DNA of 64,000 nt from Prado023 sp963774745 (GTDB taxonomy: Bacteria; Actinomycetota; Actinomycetes; S36-B12; CAIYMF01), in assembly GCA_963774745.1 (NCBI GenBank), contig CAVZGE010000005.1:165522-229521 (forward strand), in the 5' to 3' direction. Positions 35,645 to 44,591 of this stretch are shown piece after piece (position 1 is the stretch's first letter; every line of letters begins with the position of its first letter). The notes under the pieces are model-generated. The model was not told where the DNA came from. It saw only the letters and a list, made by a program, of their open reading frames with translations, and did not search any database. The translations under genes were made by a program, and so were the position numbers.

Positions 35645-35668
35645 GCACCGGCCACGCATGGCCGGTGC
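35645..35668 (+). terminator. Terminator hairpin after the broken GNAT gene
   Basis: GCACCGGCCA-CGCA-TGGCCGGTGC, a perfect 10-base stem with a tetraloop, starting three bases after the stop codon. Confidence 0.8.
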
Positions 35669-35982
35669 CAGGCCCAGCACGGGCGCTCACGAGCCGGATC
35701 GTGACCCGAAGAGGGGTTGGTCAGGGTGTGGCCACTGCGGCGGGGCTGTGCGGGAGGGCGAGGTGAGGCAGTACACCGGCGGCGTCCCGCCGATCTGGCG
35801 CGAAGCGTGGCGCATGGCAAGCCCTAATCGATTCGCAGCGGGATCAACGGCGGCCGCCTCTGCCGGAGGTGCCCCCACCATGTCGCGGTCGTTCGGCCAC
35901 TTGCAGACGAAGTCTTGATCGACGCGCGGTTCGCCGATCAGCCGACGTTTGACCACGCGCTTGACGCGCTTGTGTTCAAGGT
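35669..35982. other. Intergenic region without a supported gene
   Basis: About 310 bases between a plus-strand and a minus-strand gene end. No family-like peptide, repeat or RNA seen. Confidence 0.4.
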
Positions 35983-36619
35983 TCACGAGGTGACCTTGCG
36001 GGTGAAGGTGAGGTGGGTGACGCCGCTGGGGGAGGAAACCGTCTCGATGTCGTAGGACTCCTCGAGTGCCTCGAGACCGTCCCAGAGGCGGACACCGCGG
36101 CCGAGCAGGATCGGGACCTGGACCACATGCATGTGGTCGACGAGCCCGGCGGCGAGGAAGTCGCGCACGACGGTGGGGCCGCCGCCGATCCGGACGTCCT
36201 GGCCGTCGGCTGCCGCGCGGGCGGTTTCGAGCGCCTCTGGCCGGGGCGGCCTCGAGGAAGTGGAACGTGGTGCCGCCCTCCATCTCGATCGAGGGCCGGG
36301 GGCGGTGTGTGAGCACGAAGGTCGGTGTGTGGAACGGCGGGTTCGGGCCCCACCAGCCCCTCCAGTCCGGGTCGTCCTGCCACCCGGGCGGGCCGAACTT
36401 GTTGGCGCCCATGATCTCGGCGCCGATGCCGGGTCCATGGCGCTGCGCGAAGGCGTTGTCGACGCCATCGGTGCCGCCCGCGTCCCAGAACCTGGTGGCG
36501 ATCATCCACTCGTGCAGACGCTGGCCCGCATGTCCGAAGGGCGCTTCGGCGGACTGCGGCTCGCCGGTGGCGAAGCCGTCGAGGGAGATGGACAAGTTGT
36601 GGATCCGTGTCAGTGACAT
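35983..36619 (-). pseudogene. RibD C-terminal / dihydrofolate-reductase-like protein, one-base insertion
   Basis: The first part (TRIHNLSISLDGFATGEPQS; GAEIMGANKFGPPGWQDDPD; PTFVLTHRPRPSIEMEGGTT) ends at FHFLEAAPA, where an extra base near 36241 shifts the frame. The rest is EALETARAAADGQDVRIGGG, VVRDFLAAGLVDHMHVVQVP and ILLGRGVRLWDGLE. IGGGPTVV is the NADPH loop. GAGGAGCG eight bases before ATG 36619 sets the start. It follows the DUF1801 gene by 11 bases, so they form an operon. A paralogue with the same kind of lesion is at 9123-9645. Confidence 0.82.
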
Positions 36620-36630
36620 CCGCACGCTCC

Positions 36631-37101
36631 TCAGTTCGTGATCGCGCCAGGCAGCCGGTTCGGCTGCTCGACCCGCTTCATCTCGCCGTCCTGCGACTTC
36701 ACGTTCGCGTACGACTGTCTCAGGATCTCCTCGAGCACCGGCACCTGGATGTCGCTGAGGCGTTTGAGATACACGCAGACACGACTCGTCGTGTGCGTGC
36801 CGAGTTCCGCCAGCAGCTCGGCGTACCGCGCCGTGCCATCCATGAGGTAGATGGTGATCTTGCCCTTCCTCGGGTAGAAGCTGATCGCCTGCGCATCCCC
36901 CTGGCGACCACTGTCATACCGGTAGTGGTAGCTGTCGAACCCGATCGTGGCTACGTTCCACACGCGCGGCTCATGCCCGCTGAGTCGCGCCATGATCTCC
37001 ACCAGCGCCCGACTGTCCGCCGCGGTCTGCTCGTCTTCGAGTGCGGCAATGACGTCCTCAGCGGAACGCTCAATCGGCACGTTCTTCACTGGCTCGGCCA
37101 T
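36631..37101 (-). CDS. DUF1801-family protein
   Basis: 156 residues with the family's features: LVEIMARLSGHEPRVWN, TIGFDSYHYRYDSGRQGDAQ, ISFYPRKGKITIYLMDG and SRVCVYLKRLSDIQVPVLEE. DUF1801 proteins have an iron-chaperone/YdhG-like fold and unknown substrates. It leads the two-gene operon with the reductase-like gene. Confidence 0.88.
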   Translation of the reverse strand: MAEPVKNVPIERSAEDVIAALEDEQTAADSRALVEIMARLSGHEPRVWNVATIGFDSYHYRYDSGRQGDAQAISFYPRKGKITIYLMDGTARYAELLAELGTHTTSRVCVYLKRLSDIQVPVLEEILRQSYANVKSQDGEMKRVEQPNRLPGAITN

Positions 37102-37260
37102 CCGCGAAGGCTAACGTGCGCAGCCTTTCGCCACATCCGATGCTCGCAACGGGCTGCGGCCACCGCCAAGGCGCCCCGGTATCCTGAACGCACGGGTATG
37201 TGGCGGCGACGACGCCGGTCCCTACTCACGTCAGCTCGATACACGGACAGGAGCACCGCC

Positions 37261-37542
37261 ATGTCCTTTCAGGCTTACCTCGACACCATCGAGAAACGGA
37301 CTGGCAAGACCCCTCAGGAGCTCGTCGACGAGGCCCACGCCCGGGGCTTCGGGCCCGACACCAAGGCTGGGGAGGTCCTCACCTGGCTCGGGGATGAATA
37401 CGGACTCGGCCGCGGGCACGCGATGGCCCTCGTCCACGTCGTCAGGAACGGGCCCGAGATCAGCGAGAAGCACGTAGGCACCGACGGCACCCACCGAGAC
37501 GAGAGCACAATCCTGCGGCTGGACGGCATCGCCAACCGCTGA
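37261..37542 (+). CDS. DUF4287-family protein
   Basis: 93 residues: SFQAYLDTIEKRTGKTPQEL, VDEAHARGFG, KAGEVLTWLGDEYGLGRGHA. This matches the compact helical DUF4287 family (often fused to DUF5655). AGGAGCACCGCC precedes the ATG. Function unknown. Confidence 0.9.
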   Translation: MSFQAYLDTIEKRTGKTPQELVDEAHARGFGPDTKAGEVLTWLGDEYGLGRGHAMALVHVVRNGPEISEKHVGTDGTHRDESTILRLDGIANR

Positions 37543-38055
37543 TCGTGGCCGTCGCGGGCGTCCGCCTCGGTGTGCAGCGCTTCTGTGTTCCAGCGAACGC
37601 CCGGCGAACGACGCTCGCCCTGATCAGGTGTCTCCGAAGTAGCCCGTCGCGGAGTGCTGGCCAGGGAACGAGCGAATGTCTTCTGGTTCGCATCCATGGA
37701 CCAGTTCAAAGACGGAGCGCAAAGCATGAAAGAACCTCAGGAGAAGCTGCCTGCGACCTAGGTAGGAGGACGCCCGTCTCGCGGACTGGCGGCAGATCCT
37801 TGGTCGCATCAAGGCCCGGATCCGCACCCGCGACTTCCGAACCGGACTCGCGCCGGCGTTACTCGCGTGCGGTGGAACGATCCGCCTTGCGGGTCGTCGC
37901 CGGGTCCACGCATGATCAGGGGTCGAGATGCTCACCTTTGCCGGTGAGGACGTGACCCAGCATCGACTCGATCACCGAGCCGACATCCGATGAACAGCGT
38001 GCGAGGACGTGGTCATGGGGACGGCGTGAACATCCACGAGCGCAGAAGTCCGGAT
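37543..38055. other. Gene-poor stretch with a carbinolamine-dehydratase-like remnant
   Basis: About 510 bases. Contains the remnant at 37766-37915; the other frames show no family-like sequence. Confidence 0.4.
37766..37915 (+). pseudogene. Internal remnant of a pterin-4a-carbinolamine-dehydratase-like gene
   Basis: Fifty codons: EDARLADWRQILGRIKARIR, TRDFRTGLA, then degenerate sequence and TGA. The DWRxxLGRxxARxRTxDFxTG pattern is characteristic of the PCD domain of actinobacterial VOC/PCD proteins. The catalytic histidine region (normally DHHPDV shortly after) is missing and no upstream half is present. Confidence 0.6.
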
Positions 38056-38511
38056 TCAGAGGAGGATGTGTCGTCGGCTAAGCGCAGCGCAGTAGAGCCA
38101 TAGGCCGATCGTCATCATGCACACACCGATGTCCACGATCGATAGGCGCGGTCCGAGGATCTCCCACCGGCCCATGAGTCCGAAGGTGATCACCAGCAGG
38201 ATCAGCTGGGAGATCGCGGCGACGAGCGCAGCTACCGTCGCCCAGCGCGAGCGGAGGAGAAGGAGGATCGCGGCGAGGAGGCCTGTCGTGATGTTGGTCC
38301 CCCAGAGGATCGCCGGGATGGCCGGGTAGTCGGTGAAGTAGGCAATCTGATCGGGGCCATAGCCCAGCGCTGCGAAGTATCCGGAGTCGAGAGAACGCGT
38401 GAGGACGAAGTCGCGCGCTCCGATCACGTACAGCCCCAAAAACACAAGCCCGATCACCCACAGATGCCACGGGGCTCGGATGCGAGGAGCGCGCTGACTG
38501 GCCCTGCTCAT
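38056..38511 (-). CDS. Hypothetical four-helix membrane protein
   Basis: 151 residues with four helices: WHLWVIGLVFLGLYVIGARD, ILWGTNITTGLLAAILLLL, ATVAALVAAISQLILLVITF and IVDIGVCMMTIGLWLYCAAL. The overall pattern (FLGLYVIGARDFVLT...YFTDYP) occurs in small uncharacterised bacterial membrane proteins. An AGGAAGGAGCACC site precedes the ATG at 38511. Confidence 0.8.
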   Translation of the reverse strand: MSRASQRAPRIRAPWHLWVIGLVFLGLYVIGARDFVLTRSLDSGYFAALGYGPDQIAYFTDYPAIPAILWGTNITTGLLAAILLLLRSRWATVAALVAAISQLILLVITFGLMGRWEILGPRLSIVDIGVCMMTIGLWLYCAALSRRHILL

Positions 38512-38558
38512 GGTGCTCCTTCCTGCCGTGGGTCGACATCAGTGCCACCGACGTCGAG

Positions 38559-39085
38559 TCAATCTGATGTGCCGATCCGGACCAAGGCCATGAGGCGCTC
38601 GAAGAGGCGGTTGAGGGCATCGTCGCCCAGCGGCGGCATGATGGCGCTGGAACCGATCGCGATCACGTAGGACAGGAGCGCGGCCATCCTCACCACTTCT
38701 CGAGGGGCCGGGCGGGTCTCGGGCTTCTTGGCCTCGGCCAGCCCGAGGGTAAACCATCGCTTCTGGGAGTAGGACAGCCCGTCGAAGAACTCCCGGGCGG
38801 CGGTGGCGTCGATCGTTGAGTGCGGCGGCGAAATCATCGGCGAGCGCACGGTCCGCTCGACCTCTTCCCGGGCACCCGCCTCGAGTCCGGTCACCGCACG
38901 GTGCTTGGCGCCGAGCAGAAGCATGGAGCCGTCGCCCAGCTCACCACTGAGTTGCGGTAGGAGTGGTCGTCGAAGGTCGCCACATCTTGATGCGTTCGCC
39001 TCCGCCCGGGGCCTCGACGACTTCTGGCGCCACCGGGCGCCGTTTCCTTTCTTGCCGTCGAGCACGACAGAATCAACCCACTGAC
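38559..39085 (-). pseudogene. Decayed YdeI/DUF1905-like gene with several frameshifts
   Basis: Recognisable pieces lie in three frames: VVLDGKKGNG, VATFDDHSYRNSVV, then GDGSMLLLGAKHRAVTGLEA with GAREEVERTV, a DDFAAAL segment, and AAREFFDGLSYSQKRWFTLG with LAEAKKPETR. In order they match a DUF1905 (AIM24-like barrel) domain followed by a YdeI C-terminal domain. After KKPETR the sequence departs from the family. At least three indels and a changed end make this a real pseudogene. Confidence 0.75.
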
Positions 39086-39156
39086 GGGGATGGTCCGAGC
39101 GCCTCTCCATCCACTCGACCCGGCGCCCACGGAAGCCCAGGGCGTGCCCGTGACCG

Positions 39157-39206
39157 CGTCATTGCGCCGCGTACCGTCCCGGTCGCGGGCAGTGCGACAT
39201 AGCCGC
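39157..39206 (+). repeat. ~50-bp repeat, copy 1
   Basis: Shares GCCGCGTACCGTCCCGGT and TGCGACATAGCCGC with 60192-60242, same orientation, about 85% overall by eye. Lies between the YdeI remnant and the HEAT gene. Confidence 0.65.
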
Positions 39207-39265
39207 GAGTCACCGCCCGCAGTCGCGTGGCCAGGACGTAAAGCACCGTCCCACGAGGGCCTTCA

Positions 39266-39682
39266 CTACCGGAGGGCTCGAGCGGCGGCTGTCTGCACGC
39301 GAGGGTTCGGGTCGGCCAGCAGCCTGTCTAACGCCTCCTCTGAGGCTTCCGACGTAGGCTTCCGAGCCGCCATCACTTTCGCAGCCATCTCCCGGACCCG
39401 CCAGTGCTCATCCGAGCATGCCGCGACCACAGCAGGCTCGGCCTCCGGATCCCACACATACAAGAAGGCCCGCAGAGCCCAGGTTCGGGGCCAGTACCCG
39501 TCCGGGCCGCCCTCACGTCCAGCCAACACCCCCGGGGCCGCGTTGCCCCCCAGGACCCACAACAGGTCCGCGTCGGCCCGGGTGCCCGCGAGTACGTCCA
39601 CGCACTTGCGGAGGACTACCAGCGTGCCGTCGCGCTCAGCGGCCGCAGTCACCCGATGGCGCGGTGTCGACTCCTGGACCAT
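39266..39682 (-). CDS. HEAT-repeat-like protein
   Basis: 138 residues. Helical repeats are visible in YWPRTWALRAFLYVWDPEAE, AVVAACSDEHWRVREMAAKV and ALDRLLADPNPRVQTAAARA, each with the D-x-x-x-x-V-R pattern of HEAT repeats. Small HEAT proteins act as scaffolds; no specific partner is evident. Start at 39682; no ribosome site is obvious. Confidence 0.75.
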   Translation of the reverse strand: MVQESTPRHRVTAAAERDGTLVVLRKCVDVLAGTRADADLLWVLGGNAAPGVLAGREGGPDGYWPRTWALRAFLYVWDPEAEPAVVAACSDEHWRVREMAAKVMAARKPTSEASEEALDRLLADPNPRVQTAAARALR

Positions 39683-39766
39683 TGCGCCACTGTGCCACCC
39701 CGCTGAGGGCCAGGACAGCCACGTCCATTCCAGCGATCATCGCCTACAGCGCCTCCGTCACTCCGC

Positions 39767-40007
39767 GTCTCTTCGCCGCCTAAGACTGTCAAGAGCAGCT
39801 CAGCGCTACTCCACTTCGATGCACATCACCGTGGCGTCCGCTCGCCCGGCTCAACTCACCCAGCGTGACCGAGGCCGGGTCAGCCCATGCCCGAGGCTGG
39901 ATTGACCGCCAATGTGTCGGTCTGGGGTGTCGGCGATCACCCAGGGTGAATGCGACCCTCCGGCCAGCCCTGCCGTCAACGGCCACTCTGAGGTATCCGG
40001 GCACGGC
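39767..40007 (+). repeat. Interspersed ~245-bp repeat, copy B
   Basis: Second copy of the element at 31069-31317, same orientation, 8.7 kb away. Conserved landmarks are GACTGTCAAGAGCAGCTC, CTTCGATGCACATCACC, CGCCCGGCTCAACTCACCCA and CCAATGTGTCGGTCT. Confidence 0.85.
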
Positions 40008-40147
40008 TTCTCGTCCAGAAGGGGGCGGCATCAAACCTGCGGCGCTTCAGAGCCATCAGACTCTCAAACACCCCGGAGCGACCAGAGGGGCCACGCCACA
40101 CGGCATCGGAGTCGGCGCAGCCCGGCCGAGCCCAAGTGACCCGAGGA

Positions 40148-41143
40148 TCACGGGGTGGGGTCTGCGTCGTCTCGGTGATTCACGGTGACCACGACGGTCC
40201 CGAGCGTCTGTCCGTGCTCGGCGTTGTCGTAGGCGTCTGCGATCCGCTGCAACGGATAGCACGAATCGACGACAGTGGTCAGTTCACCTGATTCGATGAC
40301 GCGCTTGATCGCCTCCAGGAACGTGAGCCGAGCGGAGATGGGCATGAGACCGGTCGCCGAGAACACCGCCTTCTTGCCGCTGCGCCGTGAGGTCCACAAC
40401 ATCTGAAGAAGGACTGCGGGCCCGGGATAGGTCTTGAGATAGACACCGTCGGGTGCCAACACCCGTTTGCAACGAGAGAAGGAGCTTTGGCCCTGGGTGT
40501 CGAAGATGACGTCGTAGGATCGGCCGCCACGCGTGAAGTCCTCGGCGGGTTCGATCGTGATGTCAGCCCCGAGGGACTGGAACGCCTCGGCATCACCGGG
40601 ACGGCATACCACGGTGACTTCGGCGCCAAGGTGCTTCGCCAGTTGGACCGCTGCCGTACCGATGTCTGCCCACGCGCCGTTGATCAGGATCCTGTGTCCG
40701 GGCTGGAGCCGGGCCTTGTCGCACAAGAAGTTCCATGCGGCCAGCGCCCCGCAAACCGGCGCACCCTGCCGGTAGCTCAGGTTCGCAGGCATCTTCGCAA
40801 TGAAGCCGTCCTGGGAGATGCACACGTACTCGGCGTAGCAGCCGCCTCTGCCGCCGGTGGACCCGAACACCTTGTCTCCAACGGAGAACCGCGAGACGTC
40901 GGTGCCGATCGCCTCCACGTCGCCGGAGAACTCCGTGCCCCCGATAAGCCGTCTCGGTCGAAGCAAGCCAGCGAACGGGCGGACCAGGAGCGGACGCCCC
41001 CGTCGAGTCATGGTGTCTGATTCCGTCACCGCCGCCGCACGAACTCGAACCATCACCTCGCTCGAAGCTGGGGTCGGAGCCGGCACCTCTTCGACACGGA
41101 CTCGGTCCACCGGTCCGTACCGTCGCTGCACAGCTGCCTTCAC
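40148..41143 (-). CDS. Zinc-independent MDR-family NAD(P)H oxidoreductase
   Basis: 331 residues. GroES-like N-domain: VKAAVQRRYGPVDRVRVEEV, GTEFSGDVEAIGTDVSRFSV, GDKVFG. Rossmann nucleotide-binding part: ILINGAWADIGTAAVQLAKH, where the usual AxGGVG loop reads GAWADIG. No structural-zinc cysteine cluster, so it belongs to the quinone-reductase/enoyl-reductase side of the MDR superfamily. Reaction is probably NAD(P)H-dependent reduction of quinones or unsaturated carbonyls. GTG at 41143 has GAGGGG upstream. Confidence 0.88.
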   Translation of the reverse strand: MKAAVQRRYGPVDRVRVEEVPAPTPASSEVMVRVRAAAVTESDTMTRRGRPLLVRPFAGLLRPRRLIGGTEFSGDVEAIGTDVSRFSVGDKVFGSTGGRGGCYAEYVCISQDGFIAKMPANLSYRQGAPVCGALAAWNFLCDKARLQPGHRILINGAWADIGTAAVQLAKHLGAEVTVVCRPGDAEAFQSLGADITIEPAEDFTRGGRSYDVIFDTQGQSSFSRCKRVLAPDGVYLKTYPGPAVLLQMLWTSRRSGKKAVFSATGLMPISARLTFLEAIKRVIESGELTTVVDSCYPLQRIADAYDNAEHGQTLGTVVVTVNHRDDADPTP

Positions 41144-41405
41144 CGTCGCCCCTCGCTCGTCGACCACGGGCGACGGCCCGGTCCGACGAGCACGCCACTG
41201 CTCATCCCAACATTGTGTCAGGCGACGCTCATGCCGGTGCGGTGCTTGATCACGTCGTTGAAGCCGGACCGACTGGAGTTGTCGTGGTGGTCGAACGTCG
41301 GCTGTGGTCAGCTGTGACCTTTGCCCCTTGCCATTGTGCTTTCCGCGACGGCACGCTTGTATTCACCGAACTCGGTGAGGGCTTGCACAAGGGAGATGGT
41401 GCGTT

Positions 41406-42374
41406 ATGCCCAGCGAGGTGTTCGTGGCCACCCCTGCGGCGACATTGCGTCGGCGCAGCGTGGGGAACCTGTTTCAGATGGGGCATTGTGCGCCGTCGGT
41501 GATGAAGACCCTGGTGGATGCTTCGGGTTCTGCCGCGCAATGGCCGGTCTTGCTGACGGCGGGGTTGCCGGGTGGCATCGGCAACACGGGCGGTGAATGC
41601 GGTGGACTGACGGCGCCCTTGGTTCTCCTGGGCCTTGAACACGGCCGGGGAGAGACCGCAGACGGGCTGCCAGTTGTGGTCGACGCGGGTCACGATTATC
41701 TGGCCCGGTTCGCCGATGCGGAGGGTACGACCCAGTGTCGCGAGATTCGCGGCACGAGCCGGGTGCCGTTGCGCTGCATCGGCGTGGTGCGCGAGGCGTC
41801 GGTGACGTGCGCAGCGTGCCTGGGCACACCGGTGGCAGGGGCCGTCGAGCCGGAGGCCCGGGCGGCATACCGCAGGCTGTACGAGCACTGGGATCAGCGC
41901 GGGTTCCATTGTGCTGACGCCGTGTTGGGCCAGTGCGAGACGTCGGTGGCGCCCGATGAGGACCTCAGGGATGCGGTCACCGCTTTCATGGGAGGGACCC
42001 TCTTCACCGGCATGACGTGCAGCGCATTGACCGCCGGAGTGATGGCTCTGGGCCTAGCGATGGGCGAGATCGAGAACAGCCACGTTCGTGTGGCGCGCAT
42101 GCTCGCGACGATGGCGGTGGGCGGGGACGGGATGGTGGACGGGGTCAACAAGTTCAATCGAGTCATGAACCTCGGCCATGAGCTGAGCAAATGGTTCGAG
42201 GCGGATTTCGGCAGTACCCAGTGTCGGGCGTTGACCGGATGCGACTTCGCATCGACGGTGGACGTGGTCGAGTACATCGGTCGCGATGGGACGGCTGACT
42301 GTGCCCGTCGTGCGCAACGCGTTGCCGAGCGCGTCTCGACCATGGTCGAGCGCCATGGACACGACCCTGTGTGA
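41406..42374 (+). CDS. C-GCAxxG-C-C-family redox protein, tandemly duplicated
   Basis: 322 residues made of two related halves. First half: FQMGHCAPSVMKTLVDA and GNTGGECGGLTAPLVLLGLE. Second half: RGFHCADAVLGQC and FTGMTCSALTAGVMALGLAM. Each half has the family's HCAxxV start and the later G-x-x-C-x-x-L-T-x-G/A loop; further cysteines occur in CREIRGTSRVPLRC, CAACLG and CRALTGCDF. PF09719-type proteins are usually ~150 residues and presumed to bind metal or do thiol redox. The duplication is unusual. ATG at 41406; ribosome site weak (GAGATGG). Confidence 0.8.
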   Translation: MPSEVFVATPAATLRRRSVGNLFQMGHCAPSVMKTLVDASGSAAQWPVLLTAGLPGGIGNTGGECGGLTAPLVLLGLEHGRGETADGLPVVVDAGHDYLARFADAEGTTQCREIRGTSRVPLRCIGVVREASVTCAACLGTPVAGAVEPEARAAYRRLYEHWDQRGFHCADAVLGQCETSVAPDEDLRDAVTAFMGGTLFTGMTCSALTAGVMALGLAMGEIENSHVRVARMLATMAVGGDGMVDGVNKFNRVMNLGHELSKWFEADFGSTQCRALTGCDFASTVDVVEYIGRDGTADCARRAQRVAERVSTMVERHGHDPV

Positions 42375-42409
42375 CTGGAACCTTGCCGGACGGCGGGGTG
42401 TCGCAGCGG

Positions 42410-42820
42410 CTACCTGCCGACCGGCACCGGGCCACCCGGGCTGACTGACGGCCCGGACTTGACCAGCGTGGTGTGGTGCTCGGTGGAGATCCCCCAGAGC
42501 ACCACCATGGCGCCCATCATCACGGCCAGCGCGACTTCGCTGGCCGAGGTGAGCATCACCACGCCGCTGATGAACGCGACCAGGCCGAGCAGTGATGTGC
42601 CGGCCATGTACACCTTGTTACCGTGCATGAGCTGATCGAAGCCCGGTACGACCGCGGTGGCCGAGGCTGCGAAGCCGAGCGCGAGGATGATCACGCCGGT
42701 CGCTCGTGTGCCGCCCAACCGCGGAAGGGTCGCGTCGACCAGCCACATCAGGTAGAGCACGACGGCCGCGGCGACCAGGCCGGTGGCAATGATGTCCTTC
42801 TTCGGGAGATGCATGTCCAT
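42410..42820 (-). CDS. Hypothetical four-helix membrane protein
   Basis: 136 residues: IIATGLVAAAVVLYLMWLV, ATGVIILALGFAASATAVVP, MAGTSLLGLVAFISGVVMLT, VALAVMMGAMVVLWGISTEH. The short N-terminus (DMHLPKKD) and the pattern suit a small integral membrane protein of unknown role. GAGAGGAATGGAC surrounds the start. Confidence 0.82.
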   Translation of the reverse strand: MDMHLPKKDIIATGLVAAAVVLYLMWLVDATLPRLGGTRATGVIILALGFAASATAVVPGFDQLMHGNKVYMAGTSLLGLVAFISGVVMLTSASEVALAVMMGAMVVLWGISTEHHTTLVKSGPSVSPGGPVPVGR

Positions 42821-42893
42821 TCCTCTCCACCAGCCGGCGCACGGATCGGCAGGCGCGTCCGTTGCGGGCGCGCGAGGACGCCCAGAGCCTTGG

Positions 42894-43157
42894 TCAGGAA
42901 GCCCTGTGTAGCTCCCGCTGGATGTCGTCCTCCGTCACGTCGTGGCGGTAGTACGCATCCCACGCCGACAGCAGCAGGAACACGCCCCAGGCGGCCAGTA
43001 CCCAACCCGGCCAGAAGGCGCCAAACCCAGACACCGCCCAGATCCCGATGAGGAACGCGTTGATCACGATGTACGCCACCACATCACCGCGGAACTTGCG
43101 CTTTCGATGCGCGCGGGCTCGAGCCAACTCGTACTCAGACGTCGTCATCTCTGTCAT
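42894..43157 (-). CDS. 2TM-domain small membrane protein
   Basis: 87 residues: an N-terminal helix with YELARARAHRKRKFRGD, two membrane segments (VVAYIVINAFLIGIWAV; PGWVLAAWGVFLLLSAWDAY) and a final DVTEDDIQRELHR. This is the 2TM domain (PF13239). AAAGGAGGTGGCGAC, a full anti-16S match, precedes ATG 43157, so translation should be efficient. Confidence 0.88.
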   Translation of the reverse strand: MTEMTTSEYELARARAHRKRKFRGDVVAYIVINAFLIGIWAVSGFGAFWPGWVLAAWGVFLLLSAWDAYYRHDVTEDDIQRELHRAS

Positions 43158-43305
43158 GTCGCCACCTCCTTTGCGACATTGCCTCACTTCCAGATTCCGC
43201 GCCGGCTGGGCCATCCGTCAGAGGCCAAGGTCACTCCGTCAGCGGCCAAGGTCACTCCGACGGCCCGACTCGGACCGGCGAACCATGGGGTAGAGGCTCC
43301 GCGGC

Positions 43306-43566
43306 TCAACCGGGGGTCCGCTCGACGATTGCCTTCAAGGCCGCCAACCCCTTCTGGGGGTCACGGCCGATGACCTCGTCCATGTTCATCAACTCTCTGA
43401 AGACCCGCGTGCCCAGCGCCCGTGGGCTGCGCATCGACCAGACGACCTCGGTGGCCGCCTCCCTTGGGATCACGGTGAATCGAACCGGGCAGCGGGGTCT
43501 CACCCAGCCGCAGTGGGGGGCTGGCAGCACGGAGTGGAACCGCGTCGCGCCGCCCGGAAAGTTCAC
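43306..43566 (-). pseudogene. 3' remnant of an SRPBCC (START/Bet v1-like) gene
   Basis: The end reads VRFTVIPREAATEVVWSMRS, then FRELMNMDEVIGRDPQKGLA and ALKAIVE, matching the C-terminal strand and long helix of SRPBCC proteins (F/L-M-x-M-D-x-x-I-G-x-D-F-x-K-G-L). The N-terminal half is absent or in other frames, so this is a truncated relict. Confidence 0.65.
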
Positions 43567-43683
43567 CTGCTCGACGCCGCCATGGGGTGTGGCTCACTCA
43601 CCGCCCAGGGGTCTCGGATCGATTTCGGTCGGCGCTGCCAGCACAGGAGCAGGACTGTTGTCGGCGCGTATGGTGGTAGTGAA

Positions 43684-44223
43684 ATGGACGAAGTTCGTGG
43701 AATCAGCTGGGCACCGGCAGGGGTGTGCGTCGGGGTGGGTGCAACGCTGGTGATGGATGCCTCCATGGTTCTGGCCAGCCGCCTGGCTCCGGAGGTGTTG
43801 GCCAGCGAGAAGCTCGACGTGAACCTGATCGGCCGGTGGGTCGGGGGGCTCGGCCGCGGGACCAAACAGGGTGAGGACATCACCGGGGCTCCGGCGATCC
43901 CCGGCGAGGTCGCGCTTGGCTTGGCCACGCACTATGCGACGGGGATCGCTCTGACCCAGGTGTACTTGACGTCGCTGCAGCGTCTTGGTGTTCAATCCAG
44001 TCTGGTCAAGGCCACCACGTTCGGGGTGGCGACCGCGGCGTTGCCGTTGTTGCTTATGTTCCCCTCGATGGGTTACGGCCTCGGCGGCCGGCAGAGCGCG
44101 GACGCGCGGCGGATGCGTTCGGTGATGCTGCTCGGGCATACCGCGTTCGGTGCCGGGATCGGGTTGTGTACGGCCGCCTACCAGACCCACGGGATGAATT
44201 GCCGCGGCACGGCCCGCCGGTAG
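43684..44223 (+). CDS. DUF2938-family membrane protein
   Basis: 179 residues, about four helices: WAPAGVCVGVGATLVMDASM, ALGLATHYATGIALTQVYLT, FGVATAALPLLLMFPSMGYG, MLLGHTAFGAGIGLCTAAYQ. The ATHYxTGIxxxxVY and FPxMGYG features match DUF2938. No ribosome site; TATGGT lies ten bases upstream. The tail overlaps the convergent methyltransferase gene by 46 bases, which suggests that the last ~12 codons are not native. Confidence 0.85.
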   Translation: MDEVRGISWAPAGVCVGVGATLVMDASMVLASRLAPEVLASEKLDVNLIGRWVGGLGRGTKQGEDITGAPAIPGEVALGLATHYATGIALTQVYLTSLQRLGVQSSLVKATTFGVATAALPLLLMFPSMGYGLGGRQSADARRMRSVMLLGHTAFGAGIGLCTAAYQTHGMNCRGTARR

Positions 44224-44591
44224 TCCGGGTAGTCGGGGTGCTCCCCGACCAGCCATGCCTCTTCCCGGCCGCGCTTGGCGTCGAGGAAGACCGCCGCGAG
44301 GCCCAACGTGAGCAGGGCGAGCGGCGAGGAAAGCAACGCCCAGCCGAGGATCAGCAGCAGCGCCCGGCCGTCCATCGGGTGGCGCACCAACCCGAAGACG
44401 CCGTCCCAGCGCAGCGCGGCGTCGGCGACCGGTCGGGGGAACGGTGTGAGCTGCCGGCCGAGGCCGGTGATGCCGCCGACGAGCGGGCCGGCTCCGGCCA
44501 GGGCGGTCACGGCACCGACACGCTCGCGCGGACGCATGCGGCGTAGGACGACCCCCACCGCGGCGGAAACGTACTGGGCTGCGTCGGGCAC
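44178..44591 (-). CDS. Isoprenylcysteine carboxyl methyltransferase-like protein, possibly 5'-shortened
   Basis: 137 residues. The C-terminal half is diagnostic: GVFGLVRHPMDGRALLLILG, AAVFLDAKRGREEAWLVGEH, DYPDYRRAVPRQFIPWVW-stop, matching the ICMT/phospholipid-methyltransferase cofactor region (RHPxYxG, E-E-x-x-L, Y-x-x-Y). Family members usually have one or two more helices at the N-terminus, so the 5' end may be lost or shifted. The only start is GTG at 44591, with GGAGG too close. Converges on and overlaps the DUF2938 gene. Confidence 0.75.
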   Translation of the reverse strand: MPDAAQYVSAAVGVVLRRMRPRERVGAVTALAGAGPLVGGITGLGRQLTPFPRPVADAALRWDGVFGLVRHPMDGRALLLILGWALLSSPLALLTLGLAAVFLDAKRGREEAWLVGEHPDYPDYRRAVPRQFIPWVW

